Origin: Tatumella ptyseos | GTDB lineage: Bacteria; Pseudomonadota; Gammaproteobacteria; Enterobacterales; Enterobacteriaceae | DNA: 64,000 nt | NCBI RefSeq assembly: GCF_030552895.1 | Contig: NZ_CP130649.1 | Span: forward strand, 2,542,001 to 2,606,000 | Direction: 5' to 3' | Part shown: positions 47,265-56,232 of the stretch, one piece after another | Position numbering within the stretch: position 1 is the first letter of the stretch | Layout: each line of letters begins with the position of its first letter | Notes under the pieces: generated by a model | Seen by the model: only the letters and a program-made list of their open reading frames with translations | What the model was told of the DNA's origin: nothing | Databases searched by the model: none | Program-made: the position numbers and the translations under genes

Positions 47265-48074
47265 TTAAGGCGTATCCTTCCAAACACGCAGCGATTGTTT
47301 TCTCACCTCAAGCTTGTCTGTCGGCCTCATAGAAGAGTAATGCTGGCTTAACCCAGACTCCCAATCGCCATAGCTCGGATTCGGTAAAACGAAAAACTCG
47401 GTACCAAATTTCTCCCGATTTTGTGCCACAAATTCACGGCGCTGACTATTATCTTTGTGCCAAGTGGCTTGGCCGAAATCATTTAAGTTGTCCCCGACAT
47501 ACACGACCACCTGATAACCTTTAGCCTTGATGCTATCGAATCGTGCTTGCTTATTACTGGTGGAAGTATTGAGTAATAATGTTTCTGGGGAGACGCCTGG
47601 GAAACCGAGTGCGCGAAGATTATCAACGGTTGCTTGACGATCTTGCTCTGCGCGGTTTGAGACATAAAAGATAATCCCACCATGGCTATCGATATAGCGT
47701 GCAAACTCAACAGCGCCAGGAATCGCTAACGCTTGTTCGGCATGCGTCCACTGTGACCATGTAGCATCAGTAAAAGGAACTTCCTGTTTTGCTGCCCACG
47801 CTTGATAAGCGCTGTTATCAATCATGGTTTCATCCAGATCGACAATAACTGCCGGAGAATGTGTGCCCTTAGCGGCAGCTTGTTGAAAAGCAGACGTCGC
47901 AAATCTAAAGGTTTGTAATGCGATTGCCTGGTATTCTCCTGACTGCTGCATCCAGTTAACTGCCATGGTGGATTGGTCGGCCAAACGTTGGTCGGCTAGT
48001 TTCTGCTGTGAGGAACATGCGCAAAGTAGGCTGATCAACGTAACGCAAAACATAGATTTCATCGTAGTCGTCAT
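47265..48074 (-). CDS. 5'-nucleotidase, lipoprotein e(P4) family (class C acid phosphatase)
   Basis: The 269-residue protein has a lipoprotein signal with lipobox LCAC (Cys20), so it is anchored at the envelope. The DDDD-superfamily acid phosphatase motifs are VIVDLDETMIDNSAYQAW (about 77-94), IFYVSNRAEQDRQATVDNL (about 136) and VVVYVGDNLNDFGQA (about 190). E(P4)-type enzymes dephosphorylate nucleoside monophosphates and NMN in the periplasm, which allows uptake of nucleosides and nicotinamide riboside. A link to NadR, which can phosphorylate imported nicotinamide riboside, is possible. A GGATAA site precedes the start; it lies 28 bp downstream of rlmG. Confidence 0.9.
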   Translation of the reverse strand: MTTTMKSMFCVTLISLLCACSSQQKLADQRLADQSTMAVNWMQQSGEYQAIALQTFRFATSAFQQAAAKGTHSPAVIVDLDETMIDNSAYQAWAAKQEVPFTDATWSQWTHAEQALAIPGAVEFARYIDSHGGIIFYVSNRAEQDRQATVDNLRALGFPGVSPETLLLNTSTSNKQARFDSIKAKGYQVVVYVGDNLNDFGQATWHKDNSQRREFVAQNREKFGTEFFVLPNPSYGDWESGLSQHYSSMRPTDKLEVRKQSLRVWKDTP

Positions 48075-48102
48075 GGCAATTATCCGATTATCTTAGTCAG
48101 TA

Positions 48103-49218
48103 TTAGAGTTTTACTGAGCGTAAAACAACAAAGCGTGCATCGGAAGCAATTAATTGGCAGTTACCAAATAATTTTTTTAATTTCCGGTGATAATCAAGAT
48201 GACGGTTACCTATCACACGTAACTCTCCGCCATACCCCAAGCACCGCTTTGCGTCTCTAAACATTTGCCAAGCTATGTGATCGGTAATAACACTTTGTTG
48301 GTGGAACGGAGGATTACAGAGTACCGCTTGCAAACTTCCACCGGTAAAACCGCTTAAACTGTTATTGACCGTGAACTCACAGCGAGAGCGATCATCCGGT
48401 AAGTTTTTCTCGACATTGAGCTGACTCGAAGCCACTGCCATCCATGATTCATCGACAAAATGAACTTTGGCTTCTGGGTTTTGTTCCAGTGCTAATAATC
48501 CAACCACGCCATTACCACAGCCTAAATCGACAATAGTACCTTCAAGTTGCGAAGGGAGGTGTTGTAAGAATAGGCGAGCACCAATATCGAGAGATTGACG
48601 TGCAAAAACGTTAGCATGATTATGCACGGTATATGGCGTATTCTCTAACGGCCAACTTAATATTCCATTATTTGCAGCGGGCTGTTCAGCGGTCAGTTTC
48701 GCGAAAACAAGACGCGATTTTTTCCAAGCAAGCGAAGTATGTGTCTCACCCAACCACTTTTCAAAAAGCTCAAGGGTCGACTTATGGATATCTTTTGCTT
48801 TCGCTGCAGCGATAATAATAGTCTCTACCGTGACGACTTGACGTAATGCTTGTAGTTGATGTTCAAGTAGGGCTAAAGTCTTCGGTATTTTGATGACCAC
48901 CGCCGCCATGCCTTGAGGTAACTCAGCGAGGCTATCAAGAAATCTTACATTACTGGCAGGGAATTCATTGGTCGCCAGATTATGCAATGTGGCTTGTTGG
49001 CTAATGAACGAATCACTGACTTGCCACACTTGGCGAGGCTGAAGCCCACAAGTCAATGCACCGAAATTATCATTCATTACGAGAATAGGTCCTTCTGGTA
49101 ATGACTGCTGGAGTAAATATTCATCTGCGGAATCCCATGCTTGTAAGTTGGGATCTGCCGCATTGGCTGGGAATCGATTGAGGGTAAGCGATTGCCCACT
49201 TACTTGCAGTTCATTCAT
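48103..49218 (-). CDS. rlmG: 23S rRNA m2G1835 methyltransferase RlmG
   Basis: RlmG methylates N2 of G1835 in 23S rRNA. The 371-residue protein (E. coli 378) has the same two-domain methyltransferase build as RsmC. The N-terminal inactive domain (about 1-185) includes LQAWDSADEYLLQQ and KIPKTLALLEHQLQALR. The active domain has IVDLGCGNGVVGLLALEQ (about 228) and AVLCNPPFHQQSVITD (about 293). From the ATG at 49218 a GAGA site is 8 nt upstream; a TTG one codon earlier is possible. It may share a transcript with the downstream phosphatase. Confidence 0.95.
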   Translation of the reverse strand: MNELQVSGQSLTLNRFPANAADPNLQAWDSADEYLLQQSLPEGPILVMNDNFGALTCGLQPRQVWQVSDSFISQQATLHNLATNEFPASNVRFLDSLAELPQGMAAVVIKIPKTLALLEHQLQALRQVVTVETIIIAAAKAKDIHKSTLELFEKWLGETHTSLAWKKSRLVFAKLTAEQPAANNGILSWPLENTPYTVHNHANVFARQSLDIGARLFLQHLPSQLEGTIVDLGCGNGVVGLLALEQNPEAKVHFVDESWMAVASSQLNVEKNLPDDRSRCEFTVNNSLSGFTGGSLQAVLCNPPFHQQSVITDHIAWQMFRDAKRCLGYGGELRVIGNRHLDYHRKLKKLFGNCQLIASDARFVVLRSVKL

Positions 49219-49308
49219 CAAGGTTTTCTCTGTCTATTCGGATAATCATTAACGCGGCGAAGTATACGCAGTTTCTACGCTAAACCCAACCATCCTCACT
49301 GCTTCGTC

Positions 49309-50997
49309 CTATAAGAAGGTTTCTGCCTGTTGGATCAAGCTTGTTTTCGTTAAAGCCCCTACAAATTGACGTTGCTGAGGGTTATTTAACACCGGTAACC
49401 TTTCGAGGGTAACATGGCTGAAGGCTTCCCACCCTTGCTTTAAGGTTTGATCTTGGAAAACATGAGGAAAGTTCGTCTCCATCACCTGTGCGACAGGCGT
49501 GTTTAGCGTAATGTCTTCAGCTAATACTTTCTCAACAATCTGGTGGATAGAGACTACCCCCAAGAACCGCTGTTGTTCATCGATGATATAGACATAGCGT
49601 TCCCGCTTATGTCCACTGGCAGTGAGTGCTTGCTGCACTGAGTCTTGAGGCGAAAGACAAGCCCCTGGAATAATCACTTCGCTAATACGCGTCTGGTCGA
49701 ATGTGAATTTCGCATTGGCTCGAGAAAAGTGCGTACCGATGAGAGGATAAGTCGTAGGAGAGTGACATTGATAAGTCACCATCGTCGCCACGACACAGGC
49801 AATCATTAAGGGGAATAATAAGCTGCTGTTAAGAGTCATTTCCATAACCATTAATATCGCCATCAGCGGTGCTTGTGAAATGGCCGCAAGGACTGCCGCC
49901 ATCCCAATGGCTCCAAACAGCCATGGACTCGCTTGCGTAATCCCAAGATGCTGGCTAACAATACCGAAAATTCCACCTAAGGTTGCCCCAATCATTAAGG
50001 CAGGAGTGAACATTCCCCCTACAGCCCCAGAGCCGACGGAACAGCTTGTCGCAATAACTTTAAGCACCAGTAAAATTAGCAGCGTCGGCAGTAAATAGTG
50101 GCCAGCAAAGAGATTAACAATAACCTCATAGCCGTTACCTAATATTGCTGGAGAGATAATCGCCAGCCCCCCTACCGCAATCCCACCACAGGCTAAACGA
50201 ACCGGGAGTAAAGGAATATGGTTGAAAAGTTGACGACTTTTCTGCGTGAGGGTAATAAAACCAAATCCAACTAATCCGCTGATCACGGCCAAAATAACGG
50301 TAATCATTAGCGGTGCGATCTGTATCGAGAAGTGTACGTCCATTAAGGGATAGAGCGGCGAACGAAAGCCTAAGCCCCACATAGTAAGGACTGCTGTGAC
50401 TGCCGACAACATAATGGGGATAGTTCGTTGTAAGGCAGAAATACCAAAGGCAATCTCCGCCACAAAAATAGTCGATGCTAAAGGGGCATGGTAAACAGAG
50501 GCTAGCCCCGCCGCCGCCGCCATAGCGACTATATCAGTATTGGCTAAAGCGAATCGCTTAGGGACAAAACGAGCTAACCAGCTGCCACAAAGTGCGGCCA
50601 GCTGTACCATGGGTCCCTCTTTACCGATAGATGCCCCACTGCTAATACTCATTATTGAGGAGCACGCACGAAGCACAGAGGAGCCCGTGGGAACGGCATT
50701 GAGCCGTGCATTAATCACATCGAGGTAATCGGATTTAATCGCAGTCTGTCTTTCAAGCTTAACCGCATAATGCAGTAACCCTCCTGCAATCGCCCCGCCA
50801 CACCCAACAATTAGCGGCCAGCAATACCAGGGCCATACTTGCATCGCTTGAGTAATATCATCGCTACGTCCAAAAACCGCCAGGTTGAACAGCGCAATCA
50901 GCATACGAAACAGGAGTGTCACGCAGGCACCGACAATTCCCACGGGAATGGCGATAAATAACCCCTGCCAACTTAGCACGCTATTCTGTATTTTCAC
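49309..50997 (-). CDS. ClC-family chloride channel/transporter with C-terminal CBS pair
   Basis: From a GTG at 50997 with a near-perfect GGGGAGGA site 4 nt upstream, the protein has 562 residues. The ClC core (about 10-425) shows the gate motif SSGASIGKEGPMVQLAAL with the gating Glu, and GSGAVGGMFTPALMIG (about 335). The GSGIP-type first motif is altered to PTGSSVL. Two CBS domains follow (about 440-560: ISEVIIPGACLSPQDSVQQAL; FLGVVSIHQIVEKVL), which can bind adenine nucleotides. E. coli ClcA and ClcB lack CBS domains; the core is nearer ClcB. It probably exchanges Cl- for H+ or conducts Cl- in acid stress. Confidence 0.85.
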   Translation of the reverse strand: MKIQNSVLSWQGLFIAIPVGIVGACVTLLFRMLIALFNLAVFGRSDDITQAMQVWPWYCWPLIVGCGGAIAGGLLHYAVKLERQTAIKSDYLDVINARLNAVPTGSSVLRACSSIMSISSGASIGKEGPMVQLAALCGSWLARFVPKRFALANTDIVAMAAAAGLASVYHAPLASTIFVAEIAFGISALQRTIPIMLSAVTAVLTMWGLGFRSPLYPLMDVHFSIQIAPLMITVILAVISGLVGFGFITLTQKSRQLFNHIPLLPVRLACGGIAVGGLAIISPAILGNGYEVIVNLFAGHYLLPTLLILLVLKVIATSCSVGSGAVGGMFTPALMIGATLGGIFGIVSQHLGITQASPWLFGAIGMAAVLAAISQAPLMAILMVMEMTLNSSLLFPLMIACVVATMVTYQCHSPTTYPLIGTHFSRANAKFTFDQTRISEVIIPGACLSPQDSVQQALTASGHKRERYVYIIDEQQRFLGVVSIHQIVEKVLAEDITLNTPVAQVMETNFPHVFQDQTLKQGWEAFSHVTLERLPVLNNPQQRQFVGALTKTSLIQQAETFL

Positions 50998-51117
50998 CGA
51001 TTCCTCCCCACATATACCGGCAGTGTAAAGGCTGTTGTGCAATACAACAATCGTTTATGCTCAAGCCCACAATTACTTTAAATAAAGTAAAGTATTTAAA
51101 AATATTACAAACAATGA

Positions 51118-51146
51118 TTGTTTATCCACCTTAAATTACCTATTCT
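51118..51146 (+). promoter_or_regulatory. Probable promoter of the riboswitch-alx transcript
   Basis: TTGTTT (51118-51123) and TATTCT (51141-51146) are separated by 17 bp, placing the transcription start at the first base pairs of the riboswitch. The 150 bp between the ClC gene start and this point is AT-rich and holds no gene. Confidence 0.55.
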
Positions 51147-51149
51147 GAA

Positions 51150-51290
51150 GTCAGCAAAGGGGAGTAACTTCAACGCTGACAGATCGTCATTACGTGTGCA
51201 AACACCGGTCGTCAGGCAGTACGCAAAGTATTGTAAGTGAGACCTTGCCACTAGGTGAGGTTTGCAATGAGTCCGCTTTGACTGCCGACA
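51150..51290 (+). ncRNA. yybP-ykoY manganese riboswitch upstream of alx
   Basis: The region carries the conserved core of this riboswitch: AAAGGGGAGTAACTTCAACG inside a GTCAGC/GCTGAC stem (51150-51180), an ATCGTC...GGTCGTC central part, and the second Mn-site loop GAGACCTTGCC followed by GGTGAGGTTTGCAATGAG (about 51240-51271), closed by GGCAGT/ACTGCC. E. coli alx and mntP carry the same element, which senses Mn2+ and, at alx, also responds to alkaline pH. The gene follows 38 bp later, so Mn-dependent control of alx is expected. Confidence 0.92.
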
Positions 51291-51328
51291 CCACCCTTTT
51301 TTTATTTTAGCGATTAAGGAATTGTCTT

Positions 51329-52282
51329 ATGCAGACTGTCGGCACGCCACTCATGTGGGGTATCTTCTCCGTTATTGTCATCATCATGATAATTATCGAT
51401 TTGCGGCTACAAAGTTCAGGGCGTTCCGGTAGCATGAGCGTAAAACATGCTGCCTTGTGGTCACTGGTCTGGGTAGGCGTATCGCTCGGCTTCGCCGCGG
51501 GTCTTTGGTTTTACCTGCAGCATACAATGGACAGTACTGTGGCTTCAGCACAAACCCTAAACTTCTTGACCGGCTATTTGTTAGAAAAAGCCTTAGCGGT
51601 CGATAATGTTTTCGTTTGGCTAATGCTATTCAGTGCTTTCGCTGTTCCTCCCGTACTACAGCAGCGTGTTCTGGTTTATGGCGTTTTAGGTGCCATCGTA
51701 TTACGAACCCTAATGATTTTTGCCGGCAGTTGGCTAGTTAACGAATTTAGCTGGATCCTTTATATCTTTGGCGCGTTCTTAATTATCACTGGAATTAAGA
51801 TGTTTTTCTCGAAGTCCGATGAAGAGCATCAGGAAGAAGGACGCATACTACGGTGGCTAAAAAAACGCATGCGGGTGACGGATCAATTAGAAGGTGAAAA
51901 ATTCTTCGTTATCCGCCAAGGTGTACGTTATGCCACGCCCTTACTATTAGTACTGATCATGGTTGAGTTGAGCGATGTTATTTTCGCAGTGGATTCTATC
52001 CCTGCTATCTTTGCCGTGACCACAGACCCCTTCATCGTATTGACCTCAAACCTATTCGCGATACTCGGTCTGCGCGCGATGTACTTCTTGTTGTCAGGTG
52101 TGGCTGAAAAATTCAGCTTACTACAGTACGGATTAGCCGTAATTTTAACTTTTATCGGCGTAAAGATGTTGCTAATCGATGTGTGGCATATTCCCACTGG
52201 AATTTCGTTAAGTGTGATCGCCACAATCTTGGTGGTAACCTTAGGGTTAAATCATTGGTTAAACATTAGAAAAAAATCATAA
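51329..52282 (+). CDS. alx: TerC-family membrane protein Alx (Mn2+ export)
   Basis: Alx is an inner-membrane TerC protein induced by alkaline pH and high manganese; it is thought to export Mn2+. The 317-residue protein (E. coli 321) has nine helices. Acidic residues in membrane segments, [20 protein letters not shown] (about 85-104) and [20 protein letters not shown] (about 211-230), are the TerC signature and the likely metal path. A cytoplasmic basic loop with [20 protein letters not shown] lies near 170. AAGGA is 8 nt before the ATG. It stands downstream of the Mn riboswitch and upstream of sstT, as in E. coli. Confidence 0.95.
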   Translation: MQTVGTPLMWGIFSVIVIIMIIIDLRLQSSGRSGSMSVKHAALWSLVWVGVSLGFAAGLWFYLQHTMDSTVASAQTLNFLTGYLLEKALAVDNVFVWLMLFSAFAVPPVLQQRVLVYGVLGAIVLRTLMIFAGSWLVNEFSWILYIFGAFLIITGIKMFFSKSDEEHQEEGRILRWLKKRMRVTDQLEGEKFFVIRQGVRYATPLLLVLIMVELSDVIFAVDSIPAIFAVTTDPFIVLTSNLFAILGLRAMYFLLSGVAEKFSLLQYGLAVILTFIGVKMLLIDVWHIPTGISLSVIATILVVTLGLNHWLNIRKKS

Positions 52283-52292
52283 CATAATAAAA

Positions 52293-52323
52293 CACTGCAA
52301 AGGTCCACGTAGCCTTTGCAGTG
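52293..52323 (+). terminator. Hairpin after alx
   Basis: CACTGCAAAGG (52293-52303) and CCTTTGCAGTG (52313-52323) form a perfect 11-bp stem with a 9-nt loop, starting 10 bp after the alx stop. No T run follows, so it may protect the mRNA end or act with Rho. Confidence 0.6.
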
Positions 52324-52523
52324 ATACCAATGAATACATAATTAAGCGGATATTATTTCTAAAAACAAATCTATCACGATACTTTACTCCTATTAAAAAT
52401 CACCTTTCCGACAAGATTCGCTTTAACTTAACTCTCGTTTTCTTATACTGCCGCAGCAAACACGCTTCAATACCGCGTTCTCGCGTGAAGCCCTTTTAAG
52501 AAAACAATGAATAAGAAAGAATG

Positions 52524-53753
52524 ATGACTTCAAAATCCACAGGGTTACTAAACTGGATACGTTCGGGAAATTTAATTACTCAAATTATTTTTGCACTGAT
52601 TGCAGGGATAGTCCTAGCGCTAGTCTCCAAACCGGCTGCGCAAAGTGTTTCATTACTCGGCGAACTATTTGTTCACGCACTGAAAGCCGTTGCCCCCATA
52701 CTGGTTCTTCTACTGGTTACGGCGTCAATCGCTAACCATCAGCAAGGCCATAAAGTAAACATCCGTCCTATTGTAACGCTCTATTTACTGAGTACTTTCT
52801 TTGCAGCTGTCGTTGCCGTAGTCGCTAGCTATCATTTTCCACAAACTCTGATTCTCAATGATGCTCACTCAGCAAGTGAAGCCCCTAAAGGCATTTTAGC
52901 TATTGCACAAGGCATCTTACTGAGTATGGTCGTCAACCCTGTCGACGCCGTAATGCATGCTAATTATATTGGTATTTTAGTGTGGGCAATTGCATTAGGG
53001 ATGGCCTTTAGACATAGCTCTGCGGCAACGCGGAACGTGTTGAATGATTTTTCCTCGGCCATCACCTGGTTAGTATCTAAAGTTATCCGCTGTGCCCCTA
53101 TTGGTATTTTCGGATTGGTCGCTTCAGTATTAGGGACCAATGGTTTTAGTGCACTGGCCAGCTACCTCCACCTACTGTTACTGCTTATCGGCTGTATGCT
53201 GATCATGGCATTGGTCGTTAATCCGATACTGGTGTTTTGGAAAATAAGACGAAACCCCTACCCGCTCGTATTTCTCTGCTTGAAAGAGAGCGGTATCACC
53301 GCATTTTTTACCCGTAGTTCTGCGGCAAATATCCCGGTTAACATGGCAATTGCCGAGCGTTTAGGGCTTGATGAAGATACCTATTCTGTCTCTATCCCGT
53401 TAGGGGCGAATATCAGTATGGCCGGAGCCTCAATCACCATCACAGTGCTAACGTTAGCGGCGGTCAATACCTTAAACATCAGCATTGATTTGCCTACAGC
53501 CATCATGTTGAGCCTCGTTGCTTCACTCTGTGCCTGCGGTGCCTCAGGCGTAGCGGGGGGGTCGTTACTGCTTATCCCAGTGGCCTGTAATATGTTTGGG
53601 ATCCCGAATGAAGTGGCAATGCAGGTCGTTGCTATTGGTTTTTTAATAAGCGTCCTGCAAGACTCAGCGGAAACTGCCTTAAACTCATCGACCGATTTAT
53701 TATTCACTGCTGCGGTCTGCCAAACGCCACCCTCAACTAAACACCAATCTTAA
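52524..53753 (+). CDS. sstT: Serine/threonine:Na+ symporter SstT
   Basis: SstT imports serine and threonine with sodium across the inner membrane. The protein is 409 residues from ATG 52524 (E. coli 414); ATG 52521 is an alternative. Dicarboxylate/amino acid:cation symporter features are the hairpin serine-rich motif [16 protein letters not shown] (about 264) and the sodium-site [21 protein letters not shown] (residues 298-318), then [25 protein letters not shown] five-codon frame (52507-52524) ends with a TGATG overlap on the start codon and may couple translation. alx lies upstream as in E. coli. Confidence 0.95.
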   Translation: MTSKSTGLLNWIRSGNLITQIIFALIAGIVLALVSKPAAQSVSLLGELFVHALKAVAPILVLLLVTASIANHQQGHKVNIRPIVTLYLLSTFFAAVVAVVASYHFPQTLILNDAHSASEAPKGILAIAQGILLSMVVNPVDAVMHANYIGILVWAIALGMAFRHSSAATRNVLNDFSSAITWLVSKVIRCAPIGIFGLVASVLGTNGFSALASYLHLLLLLIGCMLIMALVVNPILVFWKIRRNPYPLVFLCLKESGITAFFTRSSAANIPVNMAIAERLGLDEDTYSVSIPLGANISMAGASITITVLTLAAVNTLNISIDLPTAIMLSLVASLCACGASGVAGGSLLLIPVACNMFGIPNEVAMQVVAIGFLISVLQDSAETALNSSTDLLFTAAVCQTPPSTKHQS

Positions 53754-54066
53754 TCAAGCAGAAGAGCCTCCATTTGACGAGGCTCCTCTCCCCACTTTCT
53801 CGTTCCGCCCTTAATAAGCGAAAAATGTCAGCCTATGTAAAAAGGTTGGGATTCTAGGCTGACCTGCGTAAAACTCCCGCAAGTAGGATAATTAAAATGT
53901 TTATCACCCTAGAATTTTGTTACACTTAATGGCGTTATGCTAGCAGGGAAGTTGATAAGCGTTTACTTTTCATATCGTTTTCACAGCGCATAATAATAGT
54001 ACTATTGGTACAAAGGTGTCATACCTTGGCACTGCTGCCAGTTACCTTATTCATTAGGAATGTTAA
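53754..54066 (+). other. Intergenic region between sstT and yqjA
   Basis: 313 bp with no credible gene. Near sstT lie a 7-bp hairpin (GAGCCTC 53764-53770 / GAGGCTC 53779-53785) and an 8-bp inverted repeat (GTCAGCCT 53827-53834 / AGGCTGAC 53856-53863), neither followed by a clear T run. The last 150 bp are AT-rich and should carry the yqjA-mzrA promoter; E. coli yqjA is in the CpxR regulon, but I see no convincing CpxR box here. Confidence 0.5.
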
Positions 54067-54738
54067 ATGGATACTTTGCAGGCCCTGCTCACCGCACTTT
54101 GGCATCAGGATTTCAATACTCTCGCCAACCCATCTTTGGTTTGGATGCTTTACGGTATCTTATTCATCATTATCAGTCTTGAAAACGGACTTTTGCCTGC
54201 GGCCTTCCTACCGGGTGACAGCTTACTAATCCTCGTTGGTGTGTTGATTGCGAAGGGAACCATGAGCTTTCCCCTAACAATATTTATTCTTACTACGGCA
54301 GCAAGTTTAGGCTGCTGGTTTAGTTACATTCAAGGCAGGTGGCTTGGCAATACCCCTTTAGTGAAAAAGTGGTTATCGCATATTCCTCAAAAATACCACG
54401 AACGTACCCATATGTTGTTTGAGCGTCATGGCTTGGCGGCATTATTGATTGCTCGATTTATTGCATTTGTCCGGACCTTATTGCCCACTTTAGCAGGCGT
54501 TTCTGGACTGCGCAGTGCGCGCTTTCAAGTCTTTAACTGGCTCAGCGGTTTCCTATGGGTAATGATCTTGACCTGTGCGGGCTATGCCTTGGGTAAAACA
54601 GCACTCTTCCAAAAGTACGAAGATAAGTTAATGTTCTGCTTGATGCTACTGCCGGCTGTGTTACTGGTGGGGGGATTGATCGGATCACTAGTCTTACTGT
54701 GGCGCAAACGTAAATCTGTCTCAAGGCCACAACATTAA
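54067..54738 (+). CDS. yqjA: DedA-family membrane protein YqjA
   Basis: The 223-residue protein (E. coli 220) is a DedA (SNARE-associated/VTT) membrane protein needed for proton-motive-force homeostasis and growth at alkaline pH or with certain drugs. Motifs are ENGLLPAAFLPGDSLLILVG (about 38-57) with the essential acidic residues, and ARFIAFVRTLLPTLAGVSG (about 136-154) with the two arginines and proline of the family. Five or six helices are visible. DedA proteins are linked to undecaprenyl-phosphate or lipid flipping. A TAATG overlap joins it to mzrA. Confidence 0.95.
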   Translation: MDTLQALLTALWHQDFNTLANPSLVWMLYGILFIIISLENGLLPAAFLPGDSLLILVGVLIAKGTMSFPLTIFILTTAASLGCWFSYIQGRWLGNTPLVKKWLSHIPQKYHERTHMLFERHGLAALLIARFIAFVRTLLPTLAGVSGLRSARFQVFNWLSGFLWVMILTCAGYALGKTALFQKYEDKLMFCLMLLPAVLLVGGLIGSLVLLWRKRKSVSRPQH

Positions 54739-55061
54739 TGCGTTCAGTCTTTGTAATGTACCGACGACAGTTGATAGCCGCTGCAATGTTATTTGGCATT
54801 GCTCTGTCTATCAGTATCATAGCTTCTCAGTATACTTGGCAATCGCCCGATGCAATGGTAAAGATCAACGTCACGGATCACGGTCTATCCCTGCCTGATG
54901 GTTTTTTCCTTTATCAGCATCTCAGTACAGAGGGAATTACCATTAAATCCATTACCTCTGGAAGCGATTCCCTGATCATCAGTTTCAATTCTGTTGAAGA
55001 TAGCCATGCCGCTGAGAAGGTGCTTAAGAAAATTCTGGATAAAGGTTATCACGTTGAATAG
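54738..55061 (+). CDS. mzrA: EnvZ/OmpR modulator MzrA
   Basis: MzrA is a small inner-membrane protein that connects the Cpx system with EnvZ by binding the EnvZ periplasmic part. The 107-residue protein is shorter than the 127-residue E. coli form, which has an additional C-terminal tail. It has one N-terminal membrane helix (QLIAAAMLFGIALSISIIAS, about 11-30) and a periplasmic part with LPDGFFLYQHLSTEGITIKSIT (residues 52-73), the best-conserved stretch. The start overlaps the yqjA stop by one base, implying coupled translation. Confidence 0.9.
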   Translation: MRSVFVMYRRQLIAAAMLFGIALSISIIASQYTWQSPDAMVKINVTDHGLSLPDGFFLYQHLSTEGITIKSITSGSDSLIISFNSVEDSHAAEKVLKKILDKGYHVE

Positions 55062-55205
55062 ATTAGTAAAATTATTGCCCCCCTCTCTTTGAACTTTCCC
55101 AAACCCCATCTATACTTAACTAAGCATTTACCTAATGATCCCTACCATAAGTAGGCGCTCATCACTTATTTAAACTGGACTTAATTCCCCCAAAAGGAGT
55201 CTCTG

Positions 55206-55511
55206 ATGTCGAAGAATAATGCCTCTAACGATTTACGCGCAGAATTAGCTTCATTAGCGGACACTCTCGAAGAAGTGTTGAATCAAGGTAGCAGCAAATC
55301 TCGTACCGAACTTTCACGTTTGCATCAGAAAGCACAGGACGCTTTACAAAATTCTCGTGACCGCCTCGGTGATTCCGGCGAGCGTATTGCACAATCTACT
55401 CGTGACGCGGCCCTAAAAGCAGATTCTTACGTGCATGATAAACCTTGGCACGGTGTCGGTCTGGGCGCGGCGATCGGCTTAGTCGTCGGCATTCTCATTT
55501 CACGGCGTTAA
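55206..55511 (+). CDS. yqjD: YqjD, ElaB/YqjD family ribosome-associated membrane protein
   Basis: The 101-residue protein, same length as E. coli YqjD, has a long charged helix (about 5-70) and a C-terminal hydrophobic anchor (GVGLGAAIGLVVGILISRR, about 82-101) that ties it to the inner membrane. In E. coli YqjD binds stationary-phase ribosomes to the membrane and slows growth. A strong AAAAGGAG site lies before the ATG. It opens yqjDEK; yqjC, which precedes yqjD in E. coli, is missing here. Confidence 0.94.
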   Translation: MSKNNASNDLRAELASLADTLEEVLNQGSSKSRTELSRLHQKAQDALQNSRDRLGDSGERIAQSTRDAALKADSYVHDKPWHGVGLGAAIGLVVGILISRR

Positions 55512-55512
55512 G

Positions 55513-55911
55513 ATGAGTAACTCAAGACCTGGATCAGCACCAGGAGAAGGCATTCTAGGTGTAGGTCAACGAATTTTGACCAGCCTAGTTAGCATAGCTG
55601 AAACACGCATCCGACTTGTTATCGTCGAATTAGAGGAAGAAAAAGCCAACCTGTTGCAGATGTTACTGATGGTTGGGTTGACGATGATCTTCACCGCATT
55701 TGGACTGATGAGTCTGATGATCCTTGTTATCCTTGCGGTACCACCCAGTGCAAGACTCTACGCCATCGTCATTACAACAGCCGTTTTATTCGGTTTAGCG
55801 ATTATCTTTGGCGTCTGGGCACTGGTGAAATCTCGCCGCTCTACTCTGCTAAAACATACTCGCAAGGAGTTGGATACGGACCGTAAACAACTTGAGGAGA
55901 GACAGGCATGA
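55513..55911 (+). CDS. yqjE: YqjE, Actinobacterial holin-X-like membrane protein
   Basis: The 132-residue protein (E. coli 134) has two hydrophobic helices (about 54-80 and 84-108) between charged ends, the phage-holin superfamily 3 build, though no lytic role is known. LTSLVSIAETRIRLVIVELEEEKANL (residues 23-48) is a conserved amphipathic segment. It starts 1 bp after the yqjD stop and its stop overlaps the yqjK start as ATGA, so the three genes form one translational unit. Function is unknown beyond its link with YqjD. Confidence 0.92.
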   Translation: MSNSRPGSAPGEGILGVGQRILTSLVSIAETRIRLVIVELEEEKANLLQMLLMVGLTMIFTAFGLMSLMILVILAVPPSARLYAIVITTAVLFGLAIIFGVWALVKSRRSTLLKHTRKELDTDRKQLEERQA

Positions 55912-56189
55912 GTCGTAGAGAACGTGAAGCACGCAAACAAGAATTATTAACGACTATTCAGACTCAACGTATGGATCTCATCTCTTGTCAGCAACAATGG
56001 CTCGTCGCCACTTCACGTTACGACCAGCTTTGGTCTGCCGCATACGCTGCACGCCGGTACTTCGCCATTGGCGGGGGAGTCTTGGCCCTATGGGTAGCGA
56101 GAAAGCCTAAAACGCTAGGCCGTCTCGTCAAGAGAGGGTTCGGATTGTGGAGCAGTTGGCGGATGATTAAGAAGATGATCCCACGCTAA
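55908..56189 (+). CDS. yqjK: YqjK-like family protein
   Basis: The 93-residue protein (E. coli YqjK 99) is basic and opens MSRREREARKQELLTTIQTQ. A QQQWLVATSRYDQLWSAAYAARRY-type amphipathic helix spans residues 28-51. A short hydrophobic stretch (FAIGGGVLALWVA, about 51-63) may contact the membrane. Function unknown; it is always next to yqjE and overlaps it by 4 bp here. It is convergent with yhaJ, and the shared terminator follows. Confidence 0.9.
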   Translation: MSRREREARKQELLTTIQTQRMDLISCQQQWLVATSRYDQLWSAAYAARRYFAIGGGVLALWVARKPKTLGRLVKRGFGLWSSWRMIKKMIPR

Positions 56190-56201
56190 TCGCCTCGTTA
56201 A

Positions 56202-56232
56202 AATTCCCGCTAACTTAGCGGGAATTTTTTTG
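56202..56232. terminator. Terminator shared by yqjDEK and yhaJ
   Basis: AATTCCCGCTA (56202-56212) and TAGCGGGAATT (56216-56226, loop ACT) form an 11-bp stem followed by a T run to 56232 on the plus strand. The left arm overlaps the last codon of yhaJ on the minus strand, where an A/T-rich TTTAACG sequence follows. Confidence 0.9.
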
